Origin: an uncultured Clostridia bacterium
Lineage (GTDB): Bacteria > Bacillota > Clostridia > Christensenellales > Borkfalkiaceae
Assembly (NCBI GenBank): GCA_947629695.1
Contig: CANREQ010000006.1
Coordinates: forward strand, 1 to 32,697
Length of the DNA: 32,697 nt
Direction of reading: 5' to 3'
Part shown: positions 18,777 through 27,284 of the stretch, piece after piece
How the letters are laid out: each line of letters starts with the position of its first letter
Position numbering within the stretch: position 1 is the first letter of the stretch
Translations under genes and position numbers: made by a program
The notes under the pieces: model-generated
Database searches by the model: none
What the model was told of the DNA's origin: nothing
The model's input: only the letters and a program-made list of their open reading frames with translations

Positions 18777-20046
18777 AATAATAAAGTATGAAAATCAGAC
18801 GGCGGAGGAGCTTTTCGGCAAGCGCGAGGAGCTTACATCCAACGTTGAGCAGGCGGTAAAGGAAATTATTGCCAACGTGCGCGCAAACGGCGACGCGGCT
18901 TTAAGGGAATACAGCCTTAAATTCGATAAATTCGACGGCGAAAGGTTAGAAGTGGACGAAAGCGAATTTGCAGAAAGTTTTTATGCGCTTGAGCCGGAGT
19001 ATATTCAAATGCTTAAAAACGCAATTGAAAATATCAGGCAATTCCACATAAAACAGCTTCGCACCGGTTTCGAGATAAATTGCGGCGATAAAATAATAGG
19101 GCAAAAGGTTTTGCCCGTGGAGAGCGCGGGTATTTACGTGCCCGGGGGTACAGCCGCGTATCCATCGACCGTTTTGATGAATGCAATCCCCGCAAAAATT
19201 GCGGGCGTAAAAAATTTGATAATGGTTACGCCCGTAAAATCCGACGGCAAAGTCAAACCGGAAATTCTGGCGGCCGCAAAACTGTGCGGCGCTGACAGGG
19301 TGTTTAAAATAGGCGGTGCACAGGCTATTGCCGCGCTCGCCTACGGGACGGAAAGCGTACCCAAGGTGGATAAAATTACTGGCCCGGGAAGAGATTTTGT
19401 AGCTACGGCGAAAAAACTCGTGAGCGGCGTAACTTGCGGAATAGATATGGTCGCGGGGCCGAGCGAAATACTCGTCATAGCGGACGGCGGGGCAAAGGCG
19501 GAGCATGTGGCGGCGGATCTCTTGTCGCAGGCGGAGCACGATATAATTGCTTCCGCGCTCCTGATAACGGACAGCATGAAACTTGCCGAGCAGGTTGTAA
19601 AAGAGCTTGAAAAGCAGGTTAAAATGCTTAAAAGGGCTGAAATTGCCTCGGCGTCGCTCAAAAATAATTGCAAAATTATAGTTACGGAAAGTCTGGAAAA
19701 GGCAGTGGAACTATCCAACGGTTACGCGCCGGAACACCTCGAGCTGGCAGTAAAGGAGCCCAAAAAACTGCTTGAAAGAGTGACAAACGCCGGCTCTGTG
19801 TTTCTCGGCTATAACACTCCCGAAGCCGTGGGGGATTACTACGCCGGGGCAAATCACACGCTCCCCACGAGCGGTACGGCGAGGTTTTCCTCACCGCTCG
19901 GCGTGGAGGATTTCATCAAGACTACCCAATATGTCTATTACAGCGAGGGCGCGCTTGAAAAGGCGGCGGACGACATCATTATGTTTGCAAACTCAGAAGG
20001 ATTGACGGGCCACGCCGAAAGCGTCGCGAAGAGGGTGAAAAAATGA
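18769..20046 (+). CDS. hisD: Histidinol dehydrogenase
   Basis: VESAGIYVPGGTAAYPSTVLMNAIPAKIAGV, GGAQAIAALAYGTESVPKVDKITGPGRDFVATAKK, AGPSEILVIAD, NAGSVFLG, GANHTLPTSGTARFSSPLGVEDF. Confidence 0.97.
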   Translation: MIEIIKYENQTAEELFGKREELTSNVEQAVKEIIANVRANGDAALREYSLKFDKFDGERLEVDESEFAESFYALEPEYIQMLKNAIENIRQFHIKQLRTGFEINCGDKIIGQKVLPVESAGIYVPGGTAAYPSTVLMNAIPAKIAGVKNLIMVTPVKSDGKVKPEILAAAKLCGADRVFKIGGAQAIAALAYGTESVPKVDKITGPGRDFVATAKKLVSGVTCGIDMVAGPSEILVIADGGAKAEHVAADLLSQAEHDIIASALLITDSMKLAEQVVKELEKQVKMLKRAEIASASLKNNCKIIVTESLEKAVELSNGYAPEHLELAVKEPKKLLERVTNAGSVFLGYNTPEAVGDYYAGANHTLPTSGTARFSSPLGVEDFIKTTQYVYYSEGALEKAADDIIMFANSEGLTGHAESVAKRVKK

Positions 20047-21107
20047 GCAGGTTTGCGCGTGAAGATATAAACGCAATTTCGCCGTATATCCCCGGCGAAC
20101 AGCCGCGCGACAGAAAATATATCAAGCTGAACACAAACGAAAACCCCTATGAGCTATCTTCCGGCGCCGTAAACGCCATATCCAAGCGGTTTTTGGCGGA
20201 TTTGAGGAGATATTCAGACCCCGAATGTACGGAGCTTCACCGCGCAATCGCAGATTATTACGGTTTGGACAGTCAAAACGTGTTGGCGACAAACGGCTCC
20301 GACGAGGCGTTGGCGTTCGCGTTTTACGCCTACTGCCGCGACGGGGTGTGTTATGCGGACGTGACGTACGGCTTTTACGACGTGATCGCAAACCTGTTCG
20401 GATGTAAGGCGGAGCATATTCCGCTTAAAAGCGATTTTACCATAGACGGCCGTGATTATTTCAATAAGGGCAAAACCATTGTAATCGCAAATCCAAACGC
20501 CCAGACGGGTGTTGCACTTGACGGCGGGATAATCCGTGAAATAATCGAAAAAAACAGCGAAAATATTGTCATTTTGGACCAAGCCTATGCGGATTTCGGC
20601 AATTTCAACGCAATTCCGCTTATAAAACAGTATAAAAATTTAGTCGTCGTAAACACTTTTTCCAAGTCCCGTTCGCTTGCGGGCGCGCGCGTCGGATACG
20701 TAATTGCCGACAGCGAACTCATAAGCGACCTGAAAAAAGTGAAAAACTCATTCCATCCGTACAACGTAAACGCTATTTCGCAAGCACTTGCGGTGGCGGC
20801 GATAAGGGACAAAGAGTATTTCGAAAATACGGTTAAAAAGGTCAAAGAGGTCAGGGAGAAACTTGCCGGCGGGCTGAAAGCGCTCGGCTACATAGTTTTG
20901 CCGTCGTCCGCGAATTTTATTTTGGCGGAGTCGCCAAATATATGCGGGCGTGATCTGTATATAAAATTGAAACAAAAAGGCGTGCTCGTGCGGCATCTGA
21001 GCGACGAGAGGATTGAAAATTTCGTGCGGATAACCGTAGGAAGCGAGGAAGAAAACGAGAAATTTTTGAAAATTCTGACGGAGATCGAAGAAGATGAGAT
21101 GCGCTGA
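20043..21107 (+). CDS. hisC: Histidinol-phosphate aminotransferase
   Basis: KLNTNENPYELS, NGSDEALAFAF, NPNAQTGVAL, NTFSKSRSLAGARVGY PLP site; within his operon. Confidence 0.95.
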   Translation: MSRFAREDINAISPYIPGEQPRDRKYIKLNTNENPYELSSGAVNAISKRFLADLRRYSDPECTELHRAIADYYGLDSQNVLATNGSDEALAFAFYAYCRDGVCYADVTYGFYDVIANLFGCKAEHIPLKSDFTIDGRDYFNKGKTIVIANPNAQTGVALDGGIIREIIEKNSENIVILDQAYADFGNFNAIPLIKQYKNLVVVNTFSKSRSLAGARVGYVIADSELISDLKKVKNSFHPYNVNAISQALAVAAIRDKEYFENTVKKVKEVREKLAGGLKALGYIVLPSSANFILAESPNICGRDLYIKLKQKGVLVRHLSDERIENFVRITVGSEEENEKFLKILTEIEEDEMR

Positions 21108-21705
21108 AATAATCAGAAAAACAAGGGAAACGGACATTAAAATCAAATTGAATATCGACGGAGGCGATTATGAAATAGACTCAGGCTGCGGGTTTTTAAA
21201 TCACATGCTGGAGCTTTTCGCCGCGCACAGCGGATTCGGGCTGGTGGTGAAATGCAAAGGCGATACGGAGGTAGATTTTCACCATACCGTTGAGGACGTC
21301 GGCATTGTCTTGGGACAGGCGTTTTTGCAGGCGATCGGCGATAAAAGGGGCATTTCAAGGTACACCGACGTGACAATTCCCATGGACGAAACGCTGATTT
21401 TGTGCGCCGTGGATATAAGCGGCAGAGCCACTTTGAATTACGATTTGAAGATTCCCGTAGCCAAGATCTCCGACGACGACGATACAGTTAAAGCACGCGC
21501 CGTCGGGCTGTTCGATACCGAGCTTGTCGAAGAGTTTTTTACAAGCTTTGTGAGGGAAGCGCGAATTAGTTTGCATTTGGTACAGCTTTACGGCAAGAAT
21601 ACGCATCACATAATAGAGGGCGCCTTCAAGGCTTTTGCACGCGCTTTAAAAGGGGCGGTAAAGGTTGAGGGCGATAAAATACCTTCAAGCAAAGGGTCGT
21701 TATGA
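21094..21705 (+). CDS. hisB: Imidazoleglycerol-phosphate dehydratase
   Basis: SGCGFLNHMLELFAAHSGFGL, DFHHTVEDVGIVLGQA, AFKAFARALKGAV. Confidence 0.96.
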   Translation: MRCAEIIRKTRETDIKIKLNIDGGDYEIDSGCGFLNHMLELFAAHSGFGLVVKCKGDTEVDFHHTVEDVGIVLGQAFLQAIGDKRGISRYTDVTIPMDETLILCAVDISGRATLNYDLKIPVAKISDDDDTVKARAVGLFDTELVEEFFTSFVREARISLHLVQLYGKNTHHIIEGAFKAFARALKGAVKVEGDKIPSSKGSL

Positions 21706-22307
21706 TTGCTATTGTCGATTACGGCGTGGGAAATTTGTTTTCGCTTGCACATTCCCTTGATAAAATCGGGGCAGAGTGCCAAGTTACTGGCGATTTCAAA
21801 ATAATCCAAAATGCCGAAAAAATAATACTCCCCGGCGTGGGCGCGTTCGGCGACGCGGCGAAAAAGCTGAAAGAAAGCGGGCTGGACAGGCTGATTTTAA
21901 ACCAAGCCGGAGAAGGCAAACCGCTTTTGGGCATTTGCCTTGGCATGCAACTTCTGTTTGACAGGAGCTTCGAGTACGGCGTGCACGACGGCTTGGGGCT
22001 GATAAAGGGCGAAGTGCGGCCGCTTTATGAGATTTCAAAGGGCTTGAAAATCCCGCACATGGGTTGGAACAGCTTGCATTTTTGCGATAAAAATCCCATT
22101 TTCCGCGGCCTTTGCGAGGGGGATTACGTCTATTTCGTACATTCTTATTACGCAAAATGCGGGGAAGGACTTTCCGCGACGACCGATTACGGCGGTGAAG
22201 TAACCGCGGCGGTGCGCAAGGGAAATGTCTATGGCGTGCAGTTTCATCCAGAAAAGAGCGGTGAGACGGGGTTGAAGATTTTAAAGGCGTTTGCCGAGCT
22301 GAGGTAA
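21702..22307 (+). CDS. hisH: Imidazole glycerol phosphate synthase subunit HisH
   Basis: MIAIVDYGVGNLFSLAHSLDKIG, LPGVGAFGDA, LLGICLGMQLLFDRS, QFHPEKSG. Confidence 0.96.
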   Translation: MIAIVDYGVGNLFSLAHSLDKIGAECQVTGDFKIIQNAEKIILPGVGAFGDAAKKLKESGLDRLILNQAGEGKPLLGICLGMQLLFDRSFEYGVHDGLGLIKGEVRPLYEISKGLKIPHMGWNSLHFCDKNPIFRGLCEGDYVYFVHSYYAKCGEGLSATTDYGGEVTAAVRKGNVYGVQFHPEKSGETGLKILKAFAELR

Positions 22308-22309
22308 AT

Positions 22310-23038
22310 ATGATAATTTTTCCCGCAATAGATATAATAGGCGGAAATGTCGTGAGGCTAAAAAAAGGCGATTACGGCCAAGTTAAAAATTATAAGATTT
22401 CGCCCGTACAGGCCGCTGAGGATTTTTGTGCGTGCGGCGCAAGGCATTTGCATATCGTCGATTTGGACGGCGCAAAGAGCGGTAAGGCTGAAAATGCGAA
22501 AATTATAGAAAAAATCGCGCACGCCTGCGATATGTTTATCGAAGTAGGCGGAGGTATAAGGAGCTTAGAGCAAATCCAGAGATATTCCGATTGCGGAGTG
22601 GCGCGCGTGATTTTAGGAACAATTGCGGTAAAAGACGAAAATTTTTTGTTAAAAGCGATAGATAAATTCGGCGAAAAAATCTCGGTGGGGGTTGACGCAA
22701 AAGATGGCAAAGTTGCGATAAACGGCTGGAAAGAGACGACAAATATCGATTCGCTTGAATTTTGCGCGCGCCTGAAAGAAATGGGAGTAAATCACGTAAT
22801 TTATACCGATATTAGCAAAGACGGCATGCTAAAAGGCACAAATATGGATATTTACAAAGTACTATGCCAGACAAAATACCCCAAAATTACTGCTTCGGGA
22901 GGCATTTCCGACCTCGGAGAAATAGAAAAATTGAAAAATATGAATATCTACGGCGCAATTTTGGGGAAGGCCCTTTACGAGGGTAAAATCGATTTAAGCA
23001 AAGCCGTAAAGATTGCGGAGGCCGGCGATGTTGGCTAA
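22310..23038 (+). CDS. hisA: ProFAR isomerase HisA
   Basis: IIFPAIDIIGGNVVRLKKGDYGQ, HIVDLDGAKSG, EVGGGIRSLEQI, DISKDGMLKGTNMD. Confidence 0.96.
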   Translation: MIIFPAIDIIGGNVVRLKKGDYGQVKNYKISPVQAAEDFCACGARHLHIVDLDGAKSGKAENAKIIEKIAHACDMFIEVGGGIRSLEQIQRYSDCGVARVILGTIAVKDENFLLKAIDKFGEKISVGVDAKDGKVAINGWKETTNIDSLEFCARLKEMGVNHVIYTDISKDGMLKGTNMDIYKVLCQTKYPKITASGGISDLGEIEKLKNMNIYGAILGKALYEGKIDLSKAVKIAEAGDVG

Positions 23039-23783
23039 AAGAATTATTCCCTGCCTCGACGTCAAAGACGGCAGGGTTGTAAAAGGTAAAAATTTTGTCG
23101 GACTGCAGGACGTGGACGACCCGATAAAACTCGCTTCCTTTTATTCGGAGTGCGGCGCGGATGAGCTTGTATTTTACGATATTACGGCGAGTGCAGAGGG
23201 AAGAGCTCTGTTTTGCGAAGTTTTAAAGGGCGTAGCTTCCAAGGTTTTTATTCCTTTGACTGTCGGCGGTGGTATAAATACGCTTGATGATTTCGACAGG
23301 GTGTTAAAATGCGGCGCGGATAAAGTCAGCGTCAACAGCGGGGCAATTGCCAATCCCGATTTGATCAAAAATGCGGCGGAAAAATACGGAAATCAATGCG
23401 TTGTGCTGTCAATGGACGTAAAAAAAGAGGGAAACTGTTATAAAGTATATTCAAAAGGCGGCAGGATCCGCACGGATATTGACGCTGTGGAATGGGCAAT
23501 ATTCGGTCAAAACAGCGGCGCGGGCGAAATAGTTTTAAACAGCATAGATACAGACGGCGTTAAAAACGGCTTTGATCTGCCAATGCTCGAGGCTGTTTGC
23601 AACGCAGTGAATATTCCCGTCATTGCAAGCGGCGGGGCGGGGAGTATTTCACACTTTGTTGAACTCTTCAAAAGCGTAAACGCTGACGCAGGGCTGGGCG
23701 CATCTGTTTTCCATTACAGGCAATTTTCGATAAAAGAACTTAAAAATGAGCTTAAAAAGAACGGAATCGAGGTGAGATTATGA
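23028..23783 (+). CDS. hisF: Imidazole glycerol phosphate synthase subunit HisF
   Basis: [75 protein letters not shown] at 23028 overlaps hisA by 11 nt. Confidence 0.96.
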   Translation: MLAKRIIPCLDVKDGRVVKGKNFVGLQDVDDPIKLASFYSECGADELVFYDITASAEGRALFCEVLKGVASKVFIPLTVGGGINTLDDFDRVLKCGADKVSVNSGAIANPDLIKNAAEKYGNQCVVLSMDVKKEGNCYKVYSKGGRIRTDIDAVEWAIFGQNSGAGEIVLNSIDTDGVKNGFDLPMLEAVCNAVNIPVIASGGAGSISHFVELFKSVNADAGLGASVFHYRQFSIKELKNELKKNGIEVRL

Positions 23784-24427
23784 TAAATATCGATGATTTG
23801 AAGTTTGGACAAGACGGGTTGATACCCGCCGTTGTGACTGATTATTATACGAAAAAGGTGCTTACCGTGGCGTATATGAACGCCGAAAGCCTGAAAATCA
23901 GCATGGAAGAGGGAAAAACCTGCTTTTATTCGCGAAGCCGCAAATGTCTTTGGCGAAAGGGCGAGATGAGTGGAAATTATCAACATATCGTCTCTATCAA
24001 GGCCGATTGCGACCGCGACGCGCTGACCGTTGAAGTTATAAAGGACGGACCCGCATGTCACCTCGGAACGGACAGTTGCTTTAACGATTACGTGTACAAA
24101 AGCGAAGAGCTTGGGGAGTTTTCTATCGATGGGCTTTATGAGCTTTTGGAAGGCAGGAAAAAGGACAAGCCTCAGGGCTCTTACACGACCTATCTTTTCG
24201 AACAGGGAATAGACAAAATTTTGAAAAAGGTGGGCGAGGAGTGCACCGAAGTCATTGTTGCGGGCAAGGGCGGCGACAAGGCGGAAACTACATTTGAAAT
24301 TGCCGATCTGACATATCATGTGCTCGTTTTAATGGTGCAGATGGGCATAACAAACAAGGACGTTTTGGAGGAACTTGCCAAGCGGCATGTTATAGACCAT
24401 AAGGTAAAACAGCAAAAAATGAAATAA
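23780..24427 (+). CDS. hisIE: Bifunctional phosphoribosyl-AMP cyclohydrolase/phosphoribosyl-ATP pyrophosphatase
   Basis: [58 protein letters not shown], then HisE domain [30 protein letters not shown]. Confidence 0.96.
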   Translation: MINIDDLKFGQDGLIPAVVTDYYTKKVLTVAYMNAESLKISMEEGKTCFYSRSRKCLWRKGEMSGNYQHIVSIKADCDRDALTVEVIKDGPACHLGTDSCFNDYVYKSEELGEFSIDGLYELLEGRKKDKPQGSYTTYLFEQGIDKILKKVGEECTEVIVAGKGGDKAETTFEIADLTYHVLVLMVQMGITNKDVLEELAKRHVIDHKVKQQKMK

Positions 24428-24470
24428 AATTTGCCGGTTTTGACTAAAATTGTACTTATATATACACGGG

Positions 24471-24494
24471 GCCGCCGCACATCAGTGCGGCGGC
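24471..24494. repeat. GC-rich inverted repeat downstream of hisIE
   Basis: gccgccgcac-atca-gtgcggcggc, 10-bp perfect stem. Confidence 0.7.
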
Positions 24495-24539
24495 TAACGC
24501 ATTATTTGAAGTCTATATCCAAATTATCGCTTGTAAAGA

Positions 24540-24567
24540 GCGGGCGCGGCGAAATCGCCGCGCCCGC
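24540..24567. terminator. GC-rich hairpin between convergent hisIE and LRR gene; likely terminator
   Basis: gcgggcgcggcg-aaat-cgccgcgcccgc, 12-bp perfect stem; only a weak T-run on the minus side. Confidence 0.5.
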
Positions 24568-24583
24568 AACACTTTGCAATTAT

Positions 24584-25309
24584 TTATTCGCCTTCTTTAA
24601 TCGCCCTTAACATTGCAATTCTGCAGGAGTTTTTAATTTCAGAATAGCGCGTACCTTCGGGAAATTGGCAAAGAAGTTCCTCACCGAAAAATAATGCGGG
24701 GCAAATGGGGTTGATTTTTTCTTCAAGTTGGGGGAATTCATCTTTATCGGGCCAATATATATCGACGTTAGCCAATTCCTTACTTTCCCGCCTTATTTCG
24801 CTCAGGCATTTACGCATTAAAAAATCATTTAAACTTTGTCCGTCGGTATAAATCATCAATCTCTTTTCAATCTTGTTCCAATCCGCCGTAACCATTTTAT
24901 CGACATGCGTGTGCACGGGCAATTTATCGGGATTCCAATCGTGAAATCTCTCCACCTCACGCTGTACGGTCGTCGTGGTAAAGGAGCCGCCCGAGCGGTG
25001 GAAGTTGAACGCGTCGTCCTCGGGTGTGGTTATCTCGTATGAGATTATTTCTTTACGCATTTCGCAGACCCAGCCGTCTTTTGGTTCGTCCTCACAATAA
25101 ATTTCAAGGTTTTCGCACCCTTTGAAGGCGTCGCGTTCGATTATTTCCACGCTTTTGGGAATATAAATTTCGTGTAGATGAAGGCTGTTCATAAACGCTT
25201 CTTTTTTGATACAGGTGACGGTATCTGGCACGACAAACTTTCTAAATCTCGTCTGATTTGCCATGCGCCTTTCGGGGATTTCCGACCCAAAATTATATCG
25301 GTTAGCCAT
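24584..25309 (-). CDS. Leucine-rich repeat (LRR_5/BspA-type) protein with uncharacterised C-terminal domain
   Basis: FRKFVVPDTVTCIKKEAFMNSLHLHEIYIPKSVEIIERDAFKGCENLEIYCE matches BspA-like LRR pattern; C-terminal half unrelated to LRR. Confidence 0.75.
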   Translation of the reverse strand: MANRYNFGSEIPERRMANQTRFRKFVVPDTVTCIKKEAFMNSLHLHEIYIPKSVEIIERDAFKGCENLEIYCEDEPKDGWVCEMRKEIISYEITTPEDDAFNFHRSGGSFTTTTVQREVERFHDWNPDKLPVHTHVDKMVTADWNKIEKRLMIYTDGQSLNDFLMRKCLSEIRRESKELANVDIYWPDKDEFPQLEEKINPICPALFFGEELLCQFPEGTRYSEIKNSCRIAMLRAIKEGE

Positions 25310-25341
25310 AAATTTAACTTCCTGAACTTATCTTCGTTCAC

Positions 25342-25370
25342 ATTATAATATTTATTGTGCCCATTTTCAA
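25342..25370 (-). promoter_or_regulatory. Promoter of the LRR gene (TTGAAA-N17-TATAAT)
   Basis: Minus strand TTGAAA (25370-25365), 17-nt spacer, TATAAT (25347-25342). Confidence 0.6.
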
Positions 25371-25380
25371 GTGCGTAAGC

Positions 25381-26277
25381 CTATATTTTTACCCGTATGG
25401 GCTTTGCTTTCGTCGGTTTGAAATCCAAAATGTATTTGAGCATAGCAAGCTCGCTATGTACTTTGCGATAGTAATCGCTGTGAATATATTGCAAAGTTTG
25501 ATTATTTCCTTTTATTACATCCTCGGCTTTATGCGGTACGGGGAGGGGTTGAAGCTGAGAAAAGCTGTCGAGAGGCGATAAAACGGCATAGGTTTGTTCC
25601 GTCAGATATTCTTTTGCGATACTTTTGAAATTTGCAAACGAGCATTTGTACGTGGGGATTTGCACGAAGAAATATTTCTTTTCTTCGTCAACGTAATTGC
25701 AGAGATCCGCCAAAATGCGCAGTTCTTTTTCAAGCCGTTTTTGCGTTTTGTTTTTAAGCTTTTCCGCAATTGCCGACATTTCTTGATAGAGCGGCATTAT
25801 TCGAATGGTTTTTTGAACCTCATCAAGCACATCCGGTGAAACGCCGTCGTCTATTTCCGCCATGTGATAGAGGGAAAATACCTCGTGCGAGGTGCAGGAA
25901 AATATTATTTTGCCGTTTGAATAAAGGGTCAAATTTTCGAGGAAAACAGTGCAGAGGACTAAATTTCCGGAGTAACTTTCATCTTCGCCGAATATGCACT
26001 CGAGATTTTCTTCGACGATATGAGCTTTTAAAGGCTCGGTCAGATTAAATAAATAAAGCGTGCCGCGCATTGCGTGCTCGCCGTTTTCGCTCTTTTGGGA
26101 AATAAAGGCGGGGATAATATCCTCATACTTTGTGCCGTAGAGGTCGTTTATATCTTTAAGCCCGTATTCCCGCGCGCCGAGAAATTCGGCCTTGTCGCTG
26201 ACGGCAAGCAATTTTAGGGCAACGCATTTTTTTACTTCATTAAATTCCTCATAAAGGGGAATATCCTCGAAAAACAT
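25381..26277 (-). CDS. Hypothetical protein
   Basis: 298-aa ORF with its own promoter; no recognised family. Confidence 0.7.
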   Translation of the reverse strand: MFFEDIPLYEEFNEVKKCVALKLLAVSDKAEFLGAREYGLKDINDLYGTKYEDIIPAFISQKSENGEHAMRGTLYLFNLTEPLKAHIVEENLECIFGEDESYSGNLVLCTVFLENLTLYSNGKIIFSCTSHEVFSLYHMAEIDDGVSPDVLDEVQKTIRIMPLYQEMSAIAEKLKNKTQKRLEKELRILADLCNYVDEEKKYFFVQIPTYKCSFANFKSIAKEYLTEQTYAVLSPLDSFSQLQPLPVPHKAEDVIKGNNQTLQYIHSDYYRKVHSELAMLKYILDFKPTKAKPIRVKI

Positions 26278-26308
26278 TGTAAATTTCCCGTAAATTTTTT
26301 ATGAAATA

Positions 26309-26337
26309 ATTATAGCGCATTTTTTCCGCGGGCGCAA
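26309..26337 (-). promoter_or_regulatory. Promoter of the 298-aa hypothetical gene (TTGCGC-N17-TATAAT)
   Basis: Minus strand TTGCGC (26337-26332), 17-nt spacer, TATAAT (26314-26309). Confidence 0.5.
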
Positions 26338-26408
26338 GCGGCGCGAAGGGTGAGTTGGGGAATTCCCAATTCAACGGCTTTATTTTTGTGCACTTCTATG
26401 ATAAAATA

Positions 26409-26851
26409 ATGAATATGGGTTGGTTTAATTATTACGGGTTGATTGCGGTTGCAATCATCACGATACCGAATATCGTCAGCGCGGTAGTCGATAAAGCCGC
26501 GTTTGAAAATCGATTTAACAATAAGGTCATACTTGTGTTGGAGCAAATCGGGCGCTATGGCTGTATGGCATTTATGATTTTCAATATCCCATACACATAC
26601 TTCGATTTTTGGTTCGATTCCTCCCTCATTGTTTACCTGTCTGCCAATGGAGCGTTGCTTGTTCTGTATCTTTTGGGTTGGATTCTTTACCGAAAGGGGC
26701 GCGGCAGAGTAAAAATGCTTTGGCTCTCCATAACGCCACGGTGATTTTTATGTTCAGCGGTATTATGGCGCTGTCGATTCCGCTTGTATTGTGTTCAGTT
26801 ATTTTCGGGATTGGGCATATCACTATCAATTATATGAATATAGATTTATAA
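26409..26851 (+). pseudogene. Small multi-TM membrane protein gene, apparently split by a one-base frameshift near 26733-26740
   Basis: Frame 3 MNMGWFNYYGLIAVAIITIPNIVSAV...LWLSITPR ends at TGA 26742-26744; hydrophobic reading continues without break in frame 2 as TVIFMFSGIMALSIPLVLCSVIFGIGHITINYMNIDL. Confidence 0.65.
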
Positions 26852-26877
26852 AACAATTTAGCGGAATACAAGGAAGA

Positions 26878-26903
26878 CGAGGGTGGTTTGCCCTCGCTTT
26901 TTA
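26878..26903 (+). terminator. Rho-independent terminator
   Basis: cgaggg-tggtttg-ccctcg followed by cTTTTTa. Confidence 0.75.
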
Positions 26904-26945
26904 CAATAAAAAGAACGCAAGCCGAAATAGTTCAACTTACGTTCT
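26902..26945 (-). terminator. Rho-independent terminator of the tRNA-Leu gene
   Basis: Minus strand AGAACGTAAG ... CTTGCGTTCT stem (one G-T wobble) followed by TTTTTATT. Confidence 0.8.
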
Positions 26946-26948
26946 GAG

Positions 26949-27031
26949 TGGTGCGGATAACAGGAGTTGAACCTGCACGGTCGCCCACAGGAACCTGAAA
27001 CCTGCGCGTCTGCCAATTCCGCCATATCCGC
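26949..27031 (-). tRNA. tRNA-Leu, anticodon CAG, CCA encoded
   Basis: Minus strand GCGGATA-TG-GCGGAATTGGCAGACGC-G-CAGGT-TTCAGGT-TCCTG-TGGGCGACCGT-GCAGG-TTCAACT-CCTGT-TATCCGC-ACCA; 7-bp acceptor stem, D-, anticodon and T-arms, class II variable arm; 83 nt. Confidence 0.95.
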
Positions 27032-27043
27032 AAAATCATTGCA

Positions 27044-27072
27044 ATTATAATAAATAATTTTGTCTCTGTCAA
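27044..27072 (-). promoter_or_regulatory. Consensus sigma-A promoter of tRNA-Leu (TTGACA-N17-TATAAT)
   Basis: Minus strand TTGACA (27072-27067), 17-nt spacer, TATAAT (27049-27044), start expected ~6 nt before the mature tRNA 5' end. Confidence 0.85.
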
Positions 27073-27197
27073 GCAAATTTCATTTTGCATTTACGCTTAA
27101 TTTCAATTGCGCCTTTATTTTTACGCATGTGTGAAATTATCAAAAATTTCGACAAATTCTCAAAAAATTTTCTTCGGCCCAAATTGCCCTCTTAATG

Positions 27198-27226
27198 TTG
27201 CCCGCACCGTATATTTTTGCTATAAT
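27198..27226 (+). promoter_or_regulatory. adhE promoter (TTGCCC-N17-TATAAT)
   Basis: TTGCCC 27198-27203, TATAAT 27221-27226, 17-nt spacer. Confidence 0.6.
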
Positions 27227-27234
27227 GTGTGATG

Positions 27235-27254
27235 ATAAATAATGTATTATTTAT
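27235..27254. promoter_or_regulatory. AT-rich palindrome at the predicted adhE transcription start (candidate operator)
   Basis: ATAAATAAT-gt-ATTATTTAT, 9-bp perfect half-sites, immediately downstream of the -10 box. Confidence 0.4.
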
Positions 27255-27284
27255 ATTGCGAAATATGTTTTAAAGGAGTTATAA

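Noticed and set aside
24428-27031. Genomic island integrated at tRNA-Leu
   Set aside because: No integrase, and no direct repeat of the tRNA 3' end seen in the adjacent 2.5 kb; gene content alone is not enough.
26858-27076. 72-aa minus ORF (MLDRDKIIYYNCNDFADMAELADAQVSGSCGRPCRFNSCYPH...)
   Set aside because: It is a translation through the tRNA-Leu gene; this type of false ORF over tRNA-Leu is common.
27133-27150. GAAATT-atcaaa-AATTTC inverted repeat upstream of adhE
   Set aside because: Short repeat in a very AT-rich stretch, ~50 nt upstream of the -35; easily chance.
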